A stretch of DNA of 64,000 bases from Chelatococcus sp. YT9 (GTDB taxonomy: Bacteria; Pseudomonadota; Alphaproteobacteria; Rhizobiales; Beijerinckiaceae): positions 1,948,911-2,012,910 of the forward strand of contig NZ_JAHBRW010000002.1 of NCBI RefSeq assembly GCF_018398315.1, in the 5' to 3' direction. Below the pieces are notes generated by a model. That model ran no database searches. It was not told where the DNA came from and saw only the letters and a list, made by a program, of their open reading frames with translations. Below, piece after piece: positions 1-9,799 of the stretch; position 1 is the stretch's first letter; each line of letters opens with the position of its first letter. The translations under genes were made by a program, and so were the position numbers.

Positions 1-623
1 TTCTCCTCGAAATTGAGCGCATAGCCGCTGTGCCGTATCCGGGCGATTTCAGCCGCCATCCTCTCGGGATCGACAATCGTATACTCGGTAAAGCGCTCAA
101 GCGGCGCCGCCAGAATGGGGCGCACCTCACTGTCGGGAAGAAACGCCAGGAAGATTTTACCAACCGCTGTGGAGTGAGCAGGCACCGCCTTGCCGCGCCA
201 TGTGTAGTGCACAACGGTTCGCGTTCCCAGGACCTGCTCCACCATGACCGCTTCCTGCCCGTTCCAGAGGGCAAGACTGACCGTCTCGCCTGTCGTATTG
301 GCGATACGCTCCAGCACCGGCCGGCCTATGGCGATAACATCCATCGCGCCGAGCATGGGCCCGGCGAGCGCGACGACCCCAAGCCCGAGACTGATCCGGC
401 CGTGGGTAGCGTCGCGCTGAATGAAATGATGATTTTCGAGGGTCCGGAGAAGACGCGAGACCGTGCTCTTGTGCAGGCCGATGCGCCGCGCGAGTTCGTT
501 GACGCCCAGCGGTTCGGCACTCGTCGCGAGCGTTTTCAACACGGCCAAGGCATGATCGACCGCCGCGATGCTTTGGAATCCCCCCTGCCTCTCCGCCACC
601 CTTCGATCCAAGCTGCCCTCCAT
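1..623 (-). CDS. IclR-family transcriptional regulator, C-terminus cut by window edge
   Basis: The reverse strand from the ATG at 623 gives about 207 codons of open frame running off the left edge. The N-terminal third holds a winged helix-turn-helix of IclR type, with NELARRIGLHKSTVSRLL at roughly residues 40-57. An effector-binding domain follows, with readable segments such as TTGETVSLALWNG and VPAHSTAVGKIFLAFL, which are typical of IclR ligand domains. It diverges from the large transport and catabolism operon beginning at 1064, the usual arrangement for a local IclR regulator. A tripled CGCAACA half-site at 703-730 is the obvious binding candidate. The stop codon lies outside the window, so the length cannot be judged. 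The family assignment is firm; the effector is unknown. Confidence 0.9.
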   Translation of the reverse strand, partial: MEGSLDRRVAERQGGFQSIAAVDHALAVLKTLATSAEPLGVNELARRIGLHKSTVSRLLRTLENHHFIQRDATHGRISLGLGVVALAGPMLGAMDVIAIGRPVLERIANTTGETVSLALWNGQEAVMVEQVLGTRTVVHYTWRGKAVPAHSTAVGKIFLAFLPDSEVRPILAAPLERFTEYTIVDPERMAAEIARIRHSGYALNFEE

Positions 624-663
624 TAATGCCTCTCGCTTTTTGCATGGCAGCGCGAAAGTCACG

Positions 664-692
664 TTGACAATCATTTTAGCTCTAGTTTAGAT
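664..692 (+). promoter_or_regulatory. Sigma70-type promoter for the 1064-17635 operon
   Basis: A perfect TTGACA (664-669) is followed after 17 bases by TTAGAT (687-692). Transcription would start near 699, giving a leader of about 365 bases before the ATG at 1064. The operator palindromes begin just downstream, at about +5, so a bound regulator would block promoter clearance. Confidence 0.5.
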
Positions 693-702
693 TTGTTGAA
701 GA

Positions 703-730
703 CGCAACAGTGTTGCGAGTGTCGCAACAC
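703..730. promoter_or_regulatory. Operator with three CGCAACA half-sites (probable IclR site)
   Basis: CGCAACA at 703-709 and TGTTGCG at 711-717 form a 7-1-7 palindrome. GTGTTGCGA (710-718) and TCGCAACAC (722-730) form an overlapping perfect 9-3-9 inverted repeat. The three half-sites alternate in orientation on one stretch just inside the promoter. The position, between a divergent IclR gene and its probable target operon, supports an IclR operator. Which protein binds is inference. Confidence 0.6.
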
Positions 731-916
731 CTAAGAATACTGCTGCAGCATCGAATGATCTGCAAGTAGATGAGCGCAGACGGGAACGATATTTCATTCG
801 CTGTTCATTCGGATAAAGAAATCCGACGTATTCTTTTAGCGTACACAGTCAATATCCGATCTTCCGGAATATTGTGATCTGGTGAATTGGTTTGAATTCT
901 AGGTGGATTTTCGTGT

Positions 917-938
917 CGTCGCGCCGACGGAATTTTTT
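917..938 (+). terminator. Weak leader hairpin with T tract, possible attenuator
   Basis: CGTCG (917-921) pairs with CGACG (925-929) around a 3-base loop, and six T follow at 933-938. The stem is only five pairs, so this is a weak terminator at best. It sits inside the long leader between the promoter at 664-692 and the first gene, where it could act as an attenuator. Confidence 0.25.
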
Positions 939-1063
939 ACACCCATACCGCGTTTGAGGCGAACTTATAAAGATACCATCGGCGTGAACTGACGGTCTTT
1001 GGGACCAAGCAACCAGACCACGGCGTGTGACAACCAGCCAGCCGACGAGAGAGATAACACCCG

Positions 1064-2949
1064 ATGGATCTCTTATTGCAGGTAATCACCAACGGGTTAA
1101 CTGTGGGCGGGACCTATGCGCTGGGTGCGATCGGTGTATCCCTTGTATTCGGCGTCCTGAATATTATCAACTTTGGGCAAGGCGCTTCCTATACGGTCGC
1201 GGCGTACATTGCGATGATCCTCATGGTCAGCGCGGGGGCTCCCGTTGTCCTCGCATTTGCCGGTGGCATCATCGCGGCTTTTGTTGTCGGCTGGATTGTC
1301 GAGCGCATCGCCGTGAGGCCCCTCAGGGACCAGCCATTGCTGATGTCGCTGATTACGACTATGGGCCTCGGGCTCATTATCGAAAACCTGGCCCATTTCA
1401 TCTTTGGTCCGCAAACGCAGCCGCTTTCTCCGACCCTCACCGCGGATGTGTTCCAGCTTGGCATGATCACGGTGAGCACATGGGAACTCGTGACGCTCGC
1501 GGTGGTCGTCGCAGCCATCGCTTGCCTGCACTATGTGCTGCATCACACGGACTTCGGTACGGCGGTGCGTGCGGTCGCCGAGGACAGGCGCGCCGCGCAG
1601 CTCCTTGGCATTGATGTCGATCGCCTGATCGTGGTGTCCTTCTGCATTGCCTCCGCGATGGGGGGCGCAGCGGGTGTGCTCGGCGCAGCACTTTACAATT
1701 CGATCTATCCTACCATGGGTTCGCTCAGCATGACGAAGGCCTTCGCGGCCTCCGTGCTCGGTGGGATGGAGCAGATCGCGGGAGCCATCGTCGGCGGTCT
1801 CCTGCTCGGGATAGCTGAATCCGTCACGAGCGTCTATTTCTCCTCAGCCTGGCGCGACGCCATCGCCTTCGGTCTTCTCGTCGCCGTGCTGGTCGTCAAG
1901 CCGACGGGGTTGCTCGGTCGGCGCGGACTTGACAAGGTCGAGCGGACGAACCTCAGCATTTTCCCGCTTCCCCCCGTGCCTAAGCTTGATCTGCGGCAGC
2001 CCCTGCTGGTGCTGCCCATTGTCATTGCAGCTGCATTACCCCTGGTCGTCACGGACGCGTATTACCTGCGCGTTCTCACCATCATGGCAATGTCCGGCAC
2101 GATCGCCCTCAGTCTTAACCTCATCGCGGGCTTTGCCGGGCTCATTTCCCTAGGGCACGCTGCCTTCTATGGCTTCGGCGCCTACGCAACCGCCATCCTG
2201 AGCACAAGGTATGGCGTGCCGACCTGGATCAGCATGGGCCTTGCCATTGCCGCCACTGGGGTCTTCGGGGCCCTGTTCGCCTGGCCAATGATGCGCCTGC
2301 GTGGTCACTACGTCGCCATGGGAACTTTCGGCTTGTCCGGTGTTGTCTGGATGGTCATGCTGAACTGGATAGACCTCACCCGCGGCCCGATGGGTATTCG
2401 TGCCATTCCCGCGCCGAGCTTCTTCGGAAACGAGCTGCGAGGCGTAGGATTTTACTATCTTATACTGGTAATTCTGATCATCTCGACCCTGGTGGTTCTC
2501 GCACTGCTCAATTCACCGTTCGGCCGCGCCCTGCGTGCCATGCGTGACGACGAACTGGGAATGGCAAGTGTTGGTGTCGACCCACGCGTCGTGAAGGCGA
2601 AAGTGTTCATCGTTTCGGCGGCGATCGCTGGCGCAGCCGGCGCATTCTGGGCGCATTACATCAGCTTCATCAGCCCGGACAGCTTCACCCCCGTCGTCTC
2701 CATCTCGTACCTCGCGATGGTTGTGCTGGGCGGCCTCGGCAGCGTGCCAGGCGCCATCTTCGGCGGGGCTGTCCTTGCCGCACTTCCCGAGCTCCTACGC
2801 TTCGCTTCCGAATACAGGCTCGCGATTTACGGACTGATCATGGTCCTCATCATCCTTTTCCGGCCGCAGGGCCTCCTCGGCCGGCGTCACGGCACGCCCA
2901 AACGCAAGGCGCCCATGGCACGCAGCGCAGTCGTGAAGGAGGTCGGTTG

Positions 2950-2950
<1 letters not shown>
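1064..2950 (+). CDS. Fused LivH-LivM branched-chain amino acid-type ABC permease
   Basis: This 628-residue protein carries both permease subunits of a hydrophobic/branched-chain amino acid uptake (HAAT) importer in one chain. The first half (about 1-290) is LivH-like and begins with LLLQVITNGLTVGGTYALGA. The second half (about 305-615) is LivM-like, with SLNLIAGFAGLISLGHAAFY and the late motif VVLGGLGSVPGAIFGG. Each half is a bundle of hydrophobic inner-membrane segments. LivHM fusions are common in Alphaproteobacteria. The ATG at 1064 follows a GAGAGAG purine stretch. It is the first gene of the run, followed by LivG- and LivF-type ATPases; the matching binding protein is at 9800. The substrate is unknown, and the neighbours suggest a non-amino-acid organic compound. 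Confidence 0.93.
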
Positions 2951-3723
<773 letters not shown>

Positions 3724-3725
3724 CG

Positions 3726-4430
3726 ATGTTGCTCGAAACGCGCGATCTCCACGTCTCCTACGGGCCCATCGTTGCCGTCCGCGGTGTGTCTCTCGCCATT
3801 CCCCAGGGCCACATCGTCTCGATCGTGGGCGCGAACGGCGCCGGCAAAAGCACGATTGTACGCGCCATCTCCGGCGAACTGACCCCCGCGCGCGGCGAGG
3901 TGGTCTATCGCGGCAGTTCCCTCACCGGTATGCCAGCCTTCCAGGTGGCGCGTCAGGGCATCGTGCAATGTCCCGAGGGGCGGCGCGTCTTTGCCGGCCT
4001 CTCGGTGATGGAAAACCTGCGTCTCGGCGCCTATGGGCGGGGACAACTCGCGCAAGCCACCAAGACCCTGGAGCGCATCTTCACGATCTTTCCACGGCTG
4101 AAGGAACGGCGGACGCAGACGGCCGGCACCCTGTCGGGCGGCGAACAGCAAATGCTCGCCATCGGCCGGGCGATGATGGCCGCGCCGGACATTCTGCTTC
4201 TCGATGAACCCTCCCTCGGCCTGGCACCGATCCTCGTGCAGGCGATGTTCGAAGCAATTCGCGCCATCAATGCTGGTGGCACCTCCGTCCTGCTCATCGA
4301 GCAGAACGCGTTCATGGCTCTCAACGTCGCGCATTACGCCTATGTGCTCAGAACCGGGACAGTCGTCGCCGAGGGCCCGGGCACCGACCTTCTCAAGGAT
4401 GAAGACACCATCCGTGCGTACCTCGGCTGA
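3726..4430 (+). CDS. LivF-type ABC transporter ATP-binding protein
   Basis: A 234-residue ATPase, the usual length for LivF. Walker A is IVGANGAGKSTIVR (about residues 33-46), the signature is TLSGGEQQMLAIGRAMM (about 136-152) and Walker B is ILLLDEPSLGLAP (about 157-169). It starts two bases after the LivG stop and is clearly co-translated. The stretch CPEGRRVFAGLSVMENLRLG is characteristic of LivF. Together with the genes at 1064, 2950 and 9800 it completes a four-component importer. Confidence 0.93.
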   Translation: MLLETRDLHVSYGPIVAVRGVSLAIPQGHIVSIVGANGAGKSTIVRAISGELTPARGEVVYRGSSLTGMPAFQVARQGIVQCPEGRRVFAGLSVMENLRLGAYGRGQLAQATKTLERIFTIFPRLKERRTQTAGTLSGGEQQMLAIGRAMMAAPDILLLDEPSLGLAPILVQAMFEAIRAINAGGTSVLLIEQNAFMALNVAHYAYVLRTGTVVAEGPGTDLLKDEDTIRAYLG

Positions 4431-4463
4431 CATTCCGATCCGAACGTCCGCACAAAACTGGAA

Positions 4464-6542
4464 ATGACACGACAGATGGACACGACCCTTTCGATAGCGA
4501 TCGACGTCGGCGGAACCTTCACCGATGTCGTGGGTATGACGGACGGCGGCGAGATGACCCTGATCAAGGTTCCGAGCACGCCTGCCAATCCCTCCCTTGG
4601 TGTTGTCGACGGCATGACGCGCCTGCTCGGTGGAACAGCCCTCACGCCCGCCAACGTCACGCGTTTCATTCATGGCACCACCGTCGCAACCAATGCGGTC
4701 GTGGAACAGAAAGGCGCCGTGACCGGACTTCTCACCACCGAAGGCTTCGAGGACGTGCTGGTCATCGGGCGTCAGAAGCGCTCCGAACTCTATAACCTCT
4801 TCATAGACGCCGAAACGCCAGGCTTTCTCGCGCCACGTCGGCGGCGCATCGGCATCCGCGAACGCATTGCGGCCGATGGCTCCATCCTCAAGCCACTTGA
4901 TGAGGACGGCGTACGCGCCGCCGTGCGCGAGCTGGTTGAAAGCCAGGGCGCCGAGGTCATCTCGGTCTGCTACCTGTTCTCGTTTCTTCATCCCGCCCAT
5001 GAATTGCGGACGAAGGCCATCATCAACGAGATGTATCCGCATCTGCCGGTTTCGCTGTCGTCGGCCATCGACCCTACCTTCCGCGAATACGAGCGAACAC
5101 TGGTGACGACTTTCGACGCCTATGTCCGCCCGAAGGTCGCCAACTACATCGATGCATTGGAAGGCAAGCTCACTGAGACGGGCGTGCCGGCGCGACTTGA
5201 AATCATGCAATCCCGCGGCGGCATCGCGGCCGCACGCACGGCGGTCGAGCGACCGGTCAGCCTGCTGCGCTCGGGCCCGGCCGCCGGCGTCGTCGCCGCG
5301 CAGATGGTGGGAGAGCTGTGCGGTGAAAAGAACCTGATCTCCAACGACATCGGCGGCACGACGGCCGACATCGGCCTCGTCGTCGACGGCAAGCCGCTGA
5401 CCTCGGCAGAAGGCAAGGTGCTTAAATACCCGCTACGTATCCCCATGCTCGATGTCGTCTCGATCGGCGCCGGCGGCGGCAGCATCGCCTGGCTCGACGA
5501 AGCGTCCAGCCTGCATGTCGGGCCGCAGAGTGCGGGCTCCGTGCCCGGGCCGGCCTGCTATGGCCAGGGCGGCACGGAGCCGACCGTAACCGATGCCTCG
5601 ATCGTGCTCGGCTATCTCAATGCGGACTACTTCGCGGGCGGCCATGTCAAGCTCGACTCCTCCGCTTCCCACCGGGTCATCGAGACCATGGGCGCGCGCC
5701 TCGGCATGAGCAAGGTGCGCGTCGCGCATGGTATCCATACCATCCTCAACAACCGCATGGCCGACGAGATCCGCCTGCTCACCATCGCGCGCGGCTATGA
5801 TCCGCGCGAATTCGCCCTGATCGTTTTGGGCGGCGCGGGCCCTCTGCATGGCAGCGCGCTGGCGCGTGCATTGCGCATCCCCCGCGTCATCGTTCCGTTC
5901 GCCCCGGGCGTTCTCTCCGCATTCGGGCTCCTCGTGTCCGACATCGAGCACGATCATACCGCGTCGTTCCGCCAGCCGGCGACGGGGCTCCCCTTCACGG
6001 AGCTGGCCGAAGCGTTCGACAGGCTGGACCGTGCCGGGCGGGAGCGCATGAGGCAGGAAAACATCGCCGACGCACGCGTGGGCGTGCGCCGTTATGCCGA
6101 GATGCGCTACGTGGGCCAGTCCTACGAGCTGGAGATCCCGATCACAGCAAGTTTCGACGACGCGTTGATCGACGGCCTCATCGCGGCCTTCCACGAACAT
6201 CACGAGCGGGTCTATCGGCAACGCAATCCCGCGGCCGCGGTCGAATTCGTCAATCTGCGCACTGTGCATTTCGCAACGGTTCCCAAAATCCGCCTCGAGC
6301 CCCCGAAGCCCGGCCCGTCTTGGGAGAAGGCACAGCGCGGCGTCCGCGCGGTCTACCTCAGCGATCAGGATCGCCACGTCGACATCCCGGTCTATCGTCG
6401 CGATCAGCTACCGATAGGCGTCAGGCAGGCAGGGCCGTTCATCGTCGAACAGCTGGATAGCACCACAGTCGTGCTGCCGGGTGAAACCGCCTTGGTCGAG
6501 CCCAACGGCAATATCATCGTGGAGATGCCGACCGATGCGTGA
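4464..6542 (+). CDS. Hydantoinase/oxoprolinase family protein, HyuA-type (ATP-binding) subunit
   Basis: A 692-residue protein with the N-terminal signature SIAIDVGGTFTDVV (residues about 9-22) that marks the ASKHA-type nucleotide fold of HyuA, 5-oxoprolinase A and acetone/acetophenone carboxylase subunits. Further landmarks are FIHGTTVATNAVVEQKGA, NDIGGTTADIGLV and VSIGAGGGSIAW. The length is normal for HyuA. Members use ATP to activate a carbonyl or lactam for ring opening or carboxylation. The second ATG (4476) is an alternative start. The partner HyuB subunit is at 7337, separated from it by an SDR gene, which is unusual because hyuA and hyuB are normally adjacent. The substrate cannot be read from sequence. 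Confidence 0.9.
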   Translation: MTRQMDTTLSIAIDVGGTFTDVVGMTDGGEMTLIKVPSTPANPSLGVVDGMTRLLGGTALTPANVTRFIHGTTVATNAVVEQKGAVTGLLTTEGFEDVLVIGRQKRSELYNLFIDAETPGFLAPRRRRIGIRERIAADGSILKPLDEDGVRAAVRELVESQGAEVISVCYLFSFLHPAHELRTKAIINEMYPHLPVSLSSAIDPTFREYERTLVTTFDAYVRPKVANYIDALEGKLTETGVPARLEIMQSRGGIAAARTAVERPVSLLRSGPAAGVVAAQMVGELCGEKNLISNDIGGTTADIGLVVDGKPLTSAEGKVLKYPLRIPMLDVVSIGAGGGSIAWLDEASSLHVGPQSAGSVPGPACYGQGGTEPTVTDASIVLGYLNADYFAGGHVKLDSSASHRVIETMGARLGMSKVRVAHGIHTILNNRMADEIRLLTIARGYDPREFALIVLGGAGPLHGSALARALRIPRVIVPFAPGVLSAFGLLVSDIEHDHTASFRQPATGLPFTELAEAFDRLDRAGRERMRQENIADARVGVRRYAEMRYVGQSYELEIPITASFDDALIDGLIAAFHEHHERVYRQRNPAAAVEFVNLRTVHFATVPKIRLEPPKPGPSWEKAQRGVRAVYLSDQDRHVDIPVYRRDQLPIGVRQAGPFIVEQLDSTTVVLPGETALVEPNGNIIVEMPTDA

Positions 6543-7326
6543 TCCGACGCCAGAACCTTGGACGCTCGGGCCGGTGGTGGTCACCGGTGGCACGGGCCAC
6601 GTGGGTCTTGCGATAGCGGAAGCCTTCGTGGCGGCTGGCGCGACGACCATTGCCATCGGCTCGACCGAGGCCCGCGCCACGGCCGCGGGCGCGCGCCTCG
6701 CTTCCCTTGGCGATGGTCATGGCCTCGCAGCCGATATGGGCGATCCGACCACCGTCAGCCGGGTGCTCGACGACATCACCCAACGCTTCGGCACTCCGGC
6801 TGTGCTCGTCAACGGCGCCGGCATCAACTTTAACCGCATGATCCGCGACATAACGGAGGCCGAGTTCGACCGCCTCTTCCGGGTCAACGTCAAGGCGATG
6901 CTCTTCACCAGCCGCGATGCCTGCGAGCGCATGGCGAAGGCCGGCATCCCCGGTCGCGTCGTCAACATCACCTCCGGCAACTATCGCTACGCCCGGCCCG
7001 ACGCGGCGCTCTACAGCGCGACCAAGGCGGCCATGGAGATGCTGACCCGGGGGCTGGCGCTGGAATACGGTGCTTTCGGCATTGCCATCAACGCAGTCGC
7101 TCCGGGGCTGGTCGATCGGCCGGGCTTCACCGATCCGGCCTTTCTGAGGGTCGCGGACTACTATCGCAGCCAGAGTGCCAACCACGTCTTGGCGACGCCC
7201 GAAGCCGTCGCCGGCGCCGTGATGTTCCTTGCTTCCGCGGGCGCCGCGGCTATCGCCGGCGACACCATCGTCATCGACGGCGGCTTCTCCGCCGGCCGAC
7301 TAGACTTCCCGCGCCGCTCATCCTGA
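6535..7326 (+). CDS. SDR family oxidoreductase
   Basis: A 263-residue classical short-chain dehydrogenase/reductase. The cofactor loop VVTGGTGHVGLAIAEAF is near the N-terminus, and the active-site segment is VVNITSGN followed by ALYSATKAAMEML (Tyr-x3-Lys). A C-terminal VIDGGFSAG stretch is typical of the family. I chose the ATG at 6535, which overlaps the end of the hyuA-type gene by eight bases; an upstream in-frame start at 6481 would lie deep inside that gene. It sits between the two Hyu subunit genes, so its substrate is probably made or consumed by that complex. NAD versus NADP preference is not evident. Confidence 0.87.
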   Translation: MRDPTPEPWTLGPVVVTGGTGHVGLAIAEAFVAAGATTIAIGSTEARATAAGARLASLGDGHGLAADMGDPTTVSRVLDDITQRFGTPAVLVNGAGINFNRMIRDITEAEFDRLFRVNVKAMLFTSRDACERMAKAGIPGRVVNITSGNYRYARPDAALYSATKAAMEMLTRGLALEYGAFGIAINAVAPGLVDRPGFTDPAFLRVADYYRSQSANHVLATPEAVAGAVMFLASAGAAAIAGDTIVIDGGFSAGRLDFPRRSS

Positions 7327-7336
7327 AGGATCCGTG

Positions 7337-9148
7337 ATGATGCTCAACAAGACCGAAGCTCGCGGCGACAGCCTGACCGTCGATCCCATCACCCTGGAGG
7401 TGATCCGCAACCGCCTCGATGTCGTCGCCGCGGAGATGGAGGGCACGCTGATCCGCAGCGCCTTTTCAGTCGTTCTGAAGGAGGGAGCCGACTGCTCCTG
7501 CGCGTTGTTCACCGTGAGCGGCGACACCATGGCCCAGTCGGTCGCGCTACCGCAGCACCTCGGGGTGCTGGCCGCCACAGTGAAGTCGCTGCTGCGCGCC
7601 TTTCCTCCGGAGACGATGGAGGAAGGCGACGTCTACATCATGAACGATCCCTACGATGGCGGCACGCATCTGCCTGACATCACCGCGCTGACGCCGGTAT
7701 TTTCATCAGGACGCTGCGTCGCGATGGCGGCCTCCATGGCCCACCATTCCGATCTCGGCGGCATGGCGATCGGCAGCCTGCCACCGGACGCCACGGAGCT
7801 CTTCCAGGAAGGTATCGTCCTGCCACCAATCAAGCTGATCGCGCGCGGCGTATTCGACGAGCAGATCCGCGGCATTCTCTTGAAGAACGTGCGCATGCCG
7901 GCCTTCCTGGAAGCAGACCTCGGCGCGCAGTTCGCCTCGATCAAGATCGGTGCAGCGCGGTTCGCCGAAATTTGCGAGGAGTTCGGCGAGGACACCGTGC
8001 TCGCCTATATCGATGAACTGATGGACCGCTCGGAAGCACTCACTCGCGCTCGCATCGCCGAGATCCCCGACGGGAGTTATACCTTCATCGACTATATCGA
8101 CAACGACGGCATCGTGCTCGACAAGCGTGTCAAGATCCAAGCGACCTTGACCATCAAGGGCTCCGACATCCATGTCGACTTCACAGGCACGGATCCACAG
8201 GTGGCTGGCGCCGCCAATGCCGCCTTCTCCCATGCCGCCTGCGTCACCTATTACTGCGTGCGCTGCATCACCGACCCGCGCCTGCCCAACAATGCCGGCT
8301 GCTTCCGCCCGATCAGCGTGAGCCTGCCGGCTGGTACCCTGGTCAATCCGCGCCATCCGGCGCCGGTCAACGCCCGTACCATGACAGTGTGCCGCATGAC
8401 GGATGTCATCTTCGGCTGCCTCGCGCAGGCAGCGCCGGAACGGGTCCGGGCCTCTTCCAGCGGCATGCAGGGCGTCAGCTTCTCCGGACGTCGTGCCTCC
8501 GACGGCCGCGCCTATGTCTATCTGGAACTCTTCTGCGGTGGCATGGGCGCGCGACCGACGAAGGACGGCGTGGATTATATCGAGACTGACATCACCAACA
8601 TGATGAATGCGCCGACCGAGGCGGTGGAGCTCGAATATCCGCTGCGCATCCATTCAATGCGGTTGAAGACCGACTCCGGCGGTGCGGGCCTCCATCGCGG
8701 AGGCCTCGGCATGCGCAAGGTCTTCGAGGTGGTCGAAGGCCCGCTCGAGGTCACCCATCGCGGTGATCGCCATTTCTCACGCCCCTGGGGTCTGAAGGGC
8801 GGCAGGCCCGCCATGCCCTGGTCTTCGGTCATCAAGCGCACCGACGGCAGTGAGCACAAGGTGCCCGCGCGTGAACGCTTCACGCTGCGCACCGGCGACA
8901 TCCTGGTGTCGGACACGGCGGGCGGCGGCGGCTATGGCGATCCATTGAACCGCCCTGCCGCCCGCGTCGCCAATGATGTGGCCGAGGCGCAGATCTCCCT
9001 CCCCGCCGCGCGGACAGACTATGGCGTCGTCCTTGATGAGGCCCTCCACGTCGATGTTGCCGCGACCGAAGCGCTGCGGGCTCGCATGACGGCCGAACGC
9101 GGCGCCATCACCTGGACTTTTGATCGCGGCGAGGACGGTCGCGACTGA
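7337..9148 (+). CDS. Hydantoinase B/oxoprolinase family protein, HyuB-type subunit
   Basis: About 603 residues, the usual HyuB size. Recognisable segments are DPITLEVIRNRLDVVAAEME at the N-terminus, YIMNDPYDGGTHLPDI (about 95-110), AHHSDLGG, and near the C-terminus a glycine-rich DTAGGGGYGDP. These match the HyuB/acetone-carboxylase-alpha-like superfamily. ATG at 7337 is preferred because AAGGA (7326-7330) lies six bases upstream; the GTG at 7334 is possible. It should form the heteromeric cytoplasmic enzyme with the product of 4464-6542. Hydantoin hydrolysis, oxoprolinase, lactam hydrolysis and ATP-dependent carboxylation are all known for relatives. Confidence 0.9.
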   Translation: MMLNKTEARGDSLTVDPITLEVIRNRLDVVAAEMEGTLIRSAFSVVLKEGADCSCALFTVSGDTMAQSVALPQHLGVLAATVKSLLRAFPPETMEEGDVYIMNDPYDGGTHLPDITALTPVFSSGRCVAMAASMAHHSDLGGMAIGSLPPDATELFQEGIVLPPIKLIARGVFDEQIRGILLKNVRMPAFLEADLGAQFASIKIGAARFAEICEEFGEDTVLAYIDELMDRSEALTRARIAEIPDGSYTFIDYIDNDGIVLDKRVKIQATLTIKGSDIHVDFTGTDPQVAGAANAAFSHAACVTYYCVRCITDPRLPNNAGCFRPISVSLPAGTLVNPRHPAPVNARTMTVCRMTDVIFGCLAQAAPERVRASSSGMQGVSFSGRRASDGRAYVYLELFCGGMGARPTKDGVDYIETDITNMMNAPTEAVELEYPLRIHSMRLKTDSGGAGLHRGGLGMRKVFEVVEGPLEVTHRGDRHFSRPWGLKGGRPAMPWSSVIKRTDGSEHKVPARERFTLRTGDILVSDTAGGGGYGDPLNRPAARVANDVAEAQISLPAARTDYGVVLDEALHVDVAATEALRARMTAERGAITWTFDRGEDGRD

Positions 9149-9189
9149 CCAACACGGCAGTGACCACCAAGACACCACAGGAGCAACAG

Positions 9190-9705
9190 ATGACCGACCT
9201 TTCCACCACGGCCGCAGCTGATATTCAGGTCAGCGAGCGCCTGCAGAGCATCCGCGTCAAGACCGACTATCTCGGCAATTACCAGAGCGTCAATCACGTA
9301 CGCGACCTCCCTCCGATCTATGTCGATGAGCCGGTCGAGCTCGGCGGCAAGGACAGCGGCCCAACGCCGCTCGAAATGACCCTATGCGCGCTGAACTCCT
9401 GCACGGCCATGATCATGAACATCCTGCGCAAGGAGATGAAGTTCGAGATCACCGGCGTGCGCCTCGAAGCTGTCGCCCAACATGACGTTCGCCGTGCCGA
9501 GATGCGGCGCACCGGCAAGCTGTTCTCGCAGGTCGAGCCTATTGCTTACCACTATCACAAGATTGACCAGAAGGTTTTCATGAAGACGCCGGAGTCCGAC
9601 GAGCGCCTTGCGAAGTTCCGCTCTGAGGTCGAGCGGCTTTGCCCCCTTTATCATCTTATGACTGATGCAAAGGTCAATATCGTCTCGGAATGGGTACGCG
9701 AATAG
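9190..9705 (+). CDS. OsmC family protein
   Basis: A 171-residue OsmC-fold protein with the two conserved cysteine regions: MTLCALNSCTAMIMNI in the middle helix and VERLCPLYHLM near the C-terminus. OsmC/Ohr proteins reduce peroxides through such a cysteine pair, but many members have no assigned role. I use the ATG at 9190, which has AGGAGC just upstream; an in-frame GTG at 9160 would add a polar tail. It lies inside the transport and catabolism run between hyuB and the binding-protein gene. It may deal with a reactive intermediate or form part of the enzyme chemistry; that is inference. Confidence 0.85.
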   Translation: MTDLSTTAAADIQVSERLQSIRVKTDYLGNYQSVNHVRDLPPIYVDEPVELGGKDSGPTPLEMTLCALNSCTAMIMNILRKEMKFEITGVRLEAVAQHDVRRAEMRRTGKLFSQVEPIAYHYHKIDQKVFMKTPESDERLAKFRSEVERLCPLYHLMTDAKVNIVSEWVRE

Positions 9706-9799
9706 ATCTGCATGAATTCGAGGAAGAACACAGTCGATATGTTCGAGATACGATAACAGTCTGGCGCCTCGCGCCTCGCCATCCAGAAGGGGACCTGAC

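Larger units (their letters stand above)
624..1063. other. Divergent intergenic region with long leader
   Basis: This 440-base gap between the IclR gene and the importer operon is clearly more AT-rich than its surroundings. It holds a sigma70-like promoter (664-692), a symmetric operator (703-730) and a short hairpin followed by six T (917-938). A 35-codon frame at 770-877 has no ribosome binding site and no recognisable features, and I do not call it a gene. Confidence 0.6.

Noticed and set aside
770..877. 35-codon ORF in the leader of the first operon
   Set aside because: No ribosome binding site, no hydrophobic or conserved pattern, and rare-codon-rich AT sequence; could be a leader peptide but nothing supports it.
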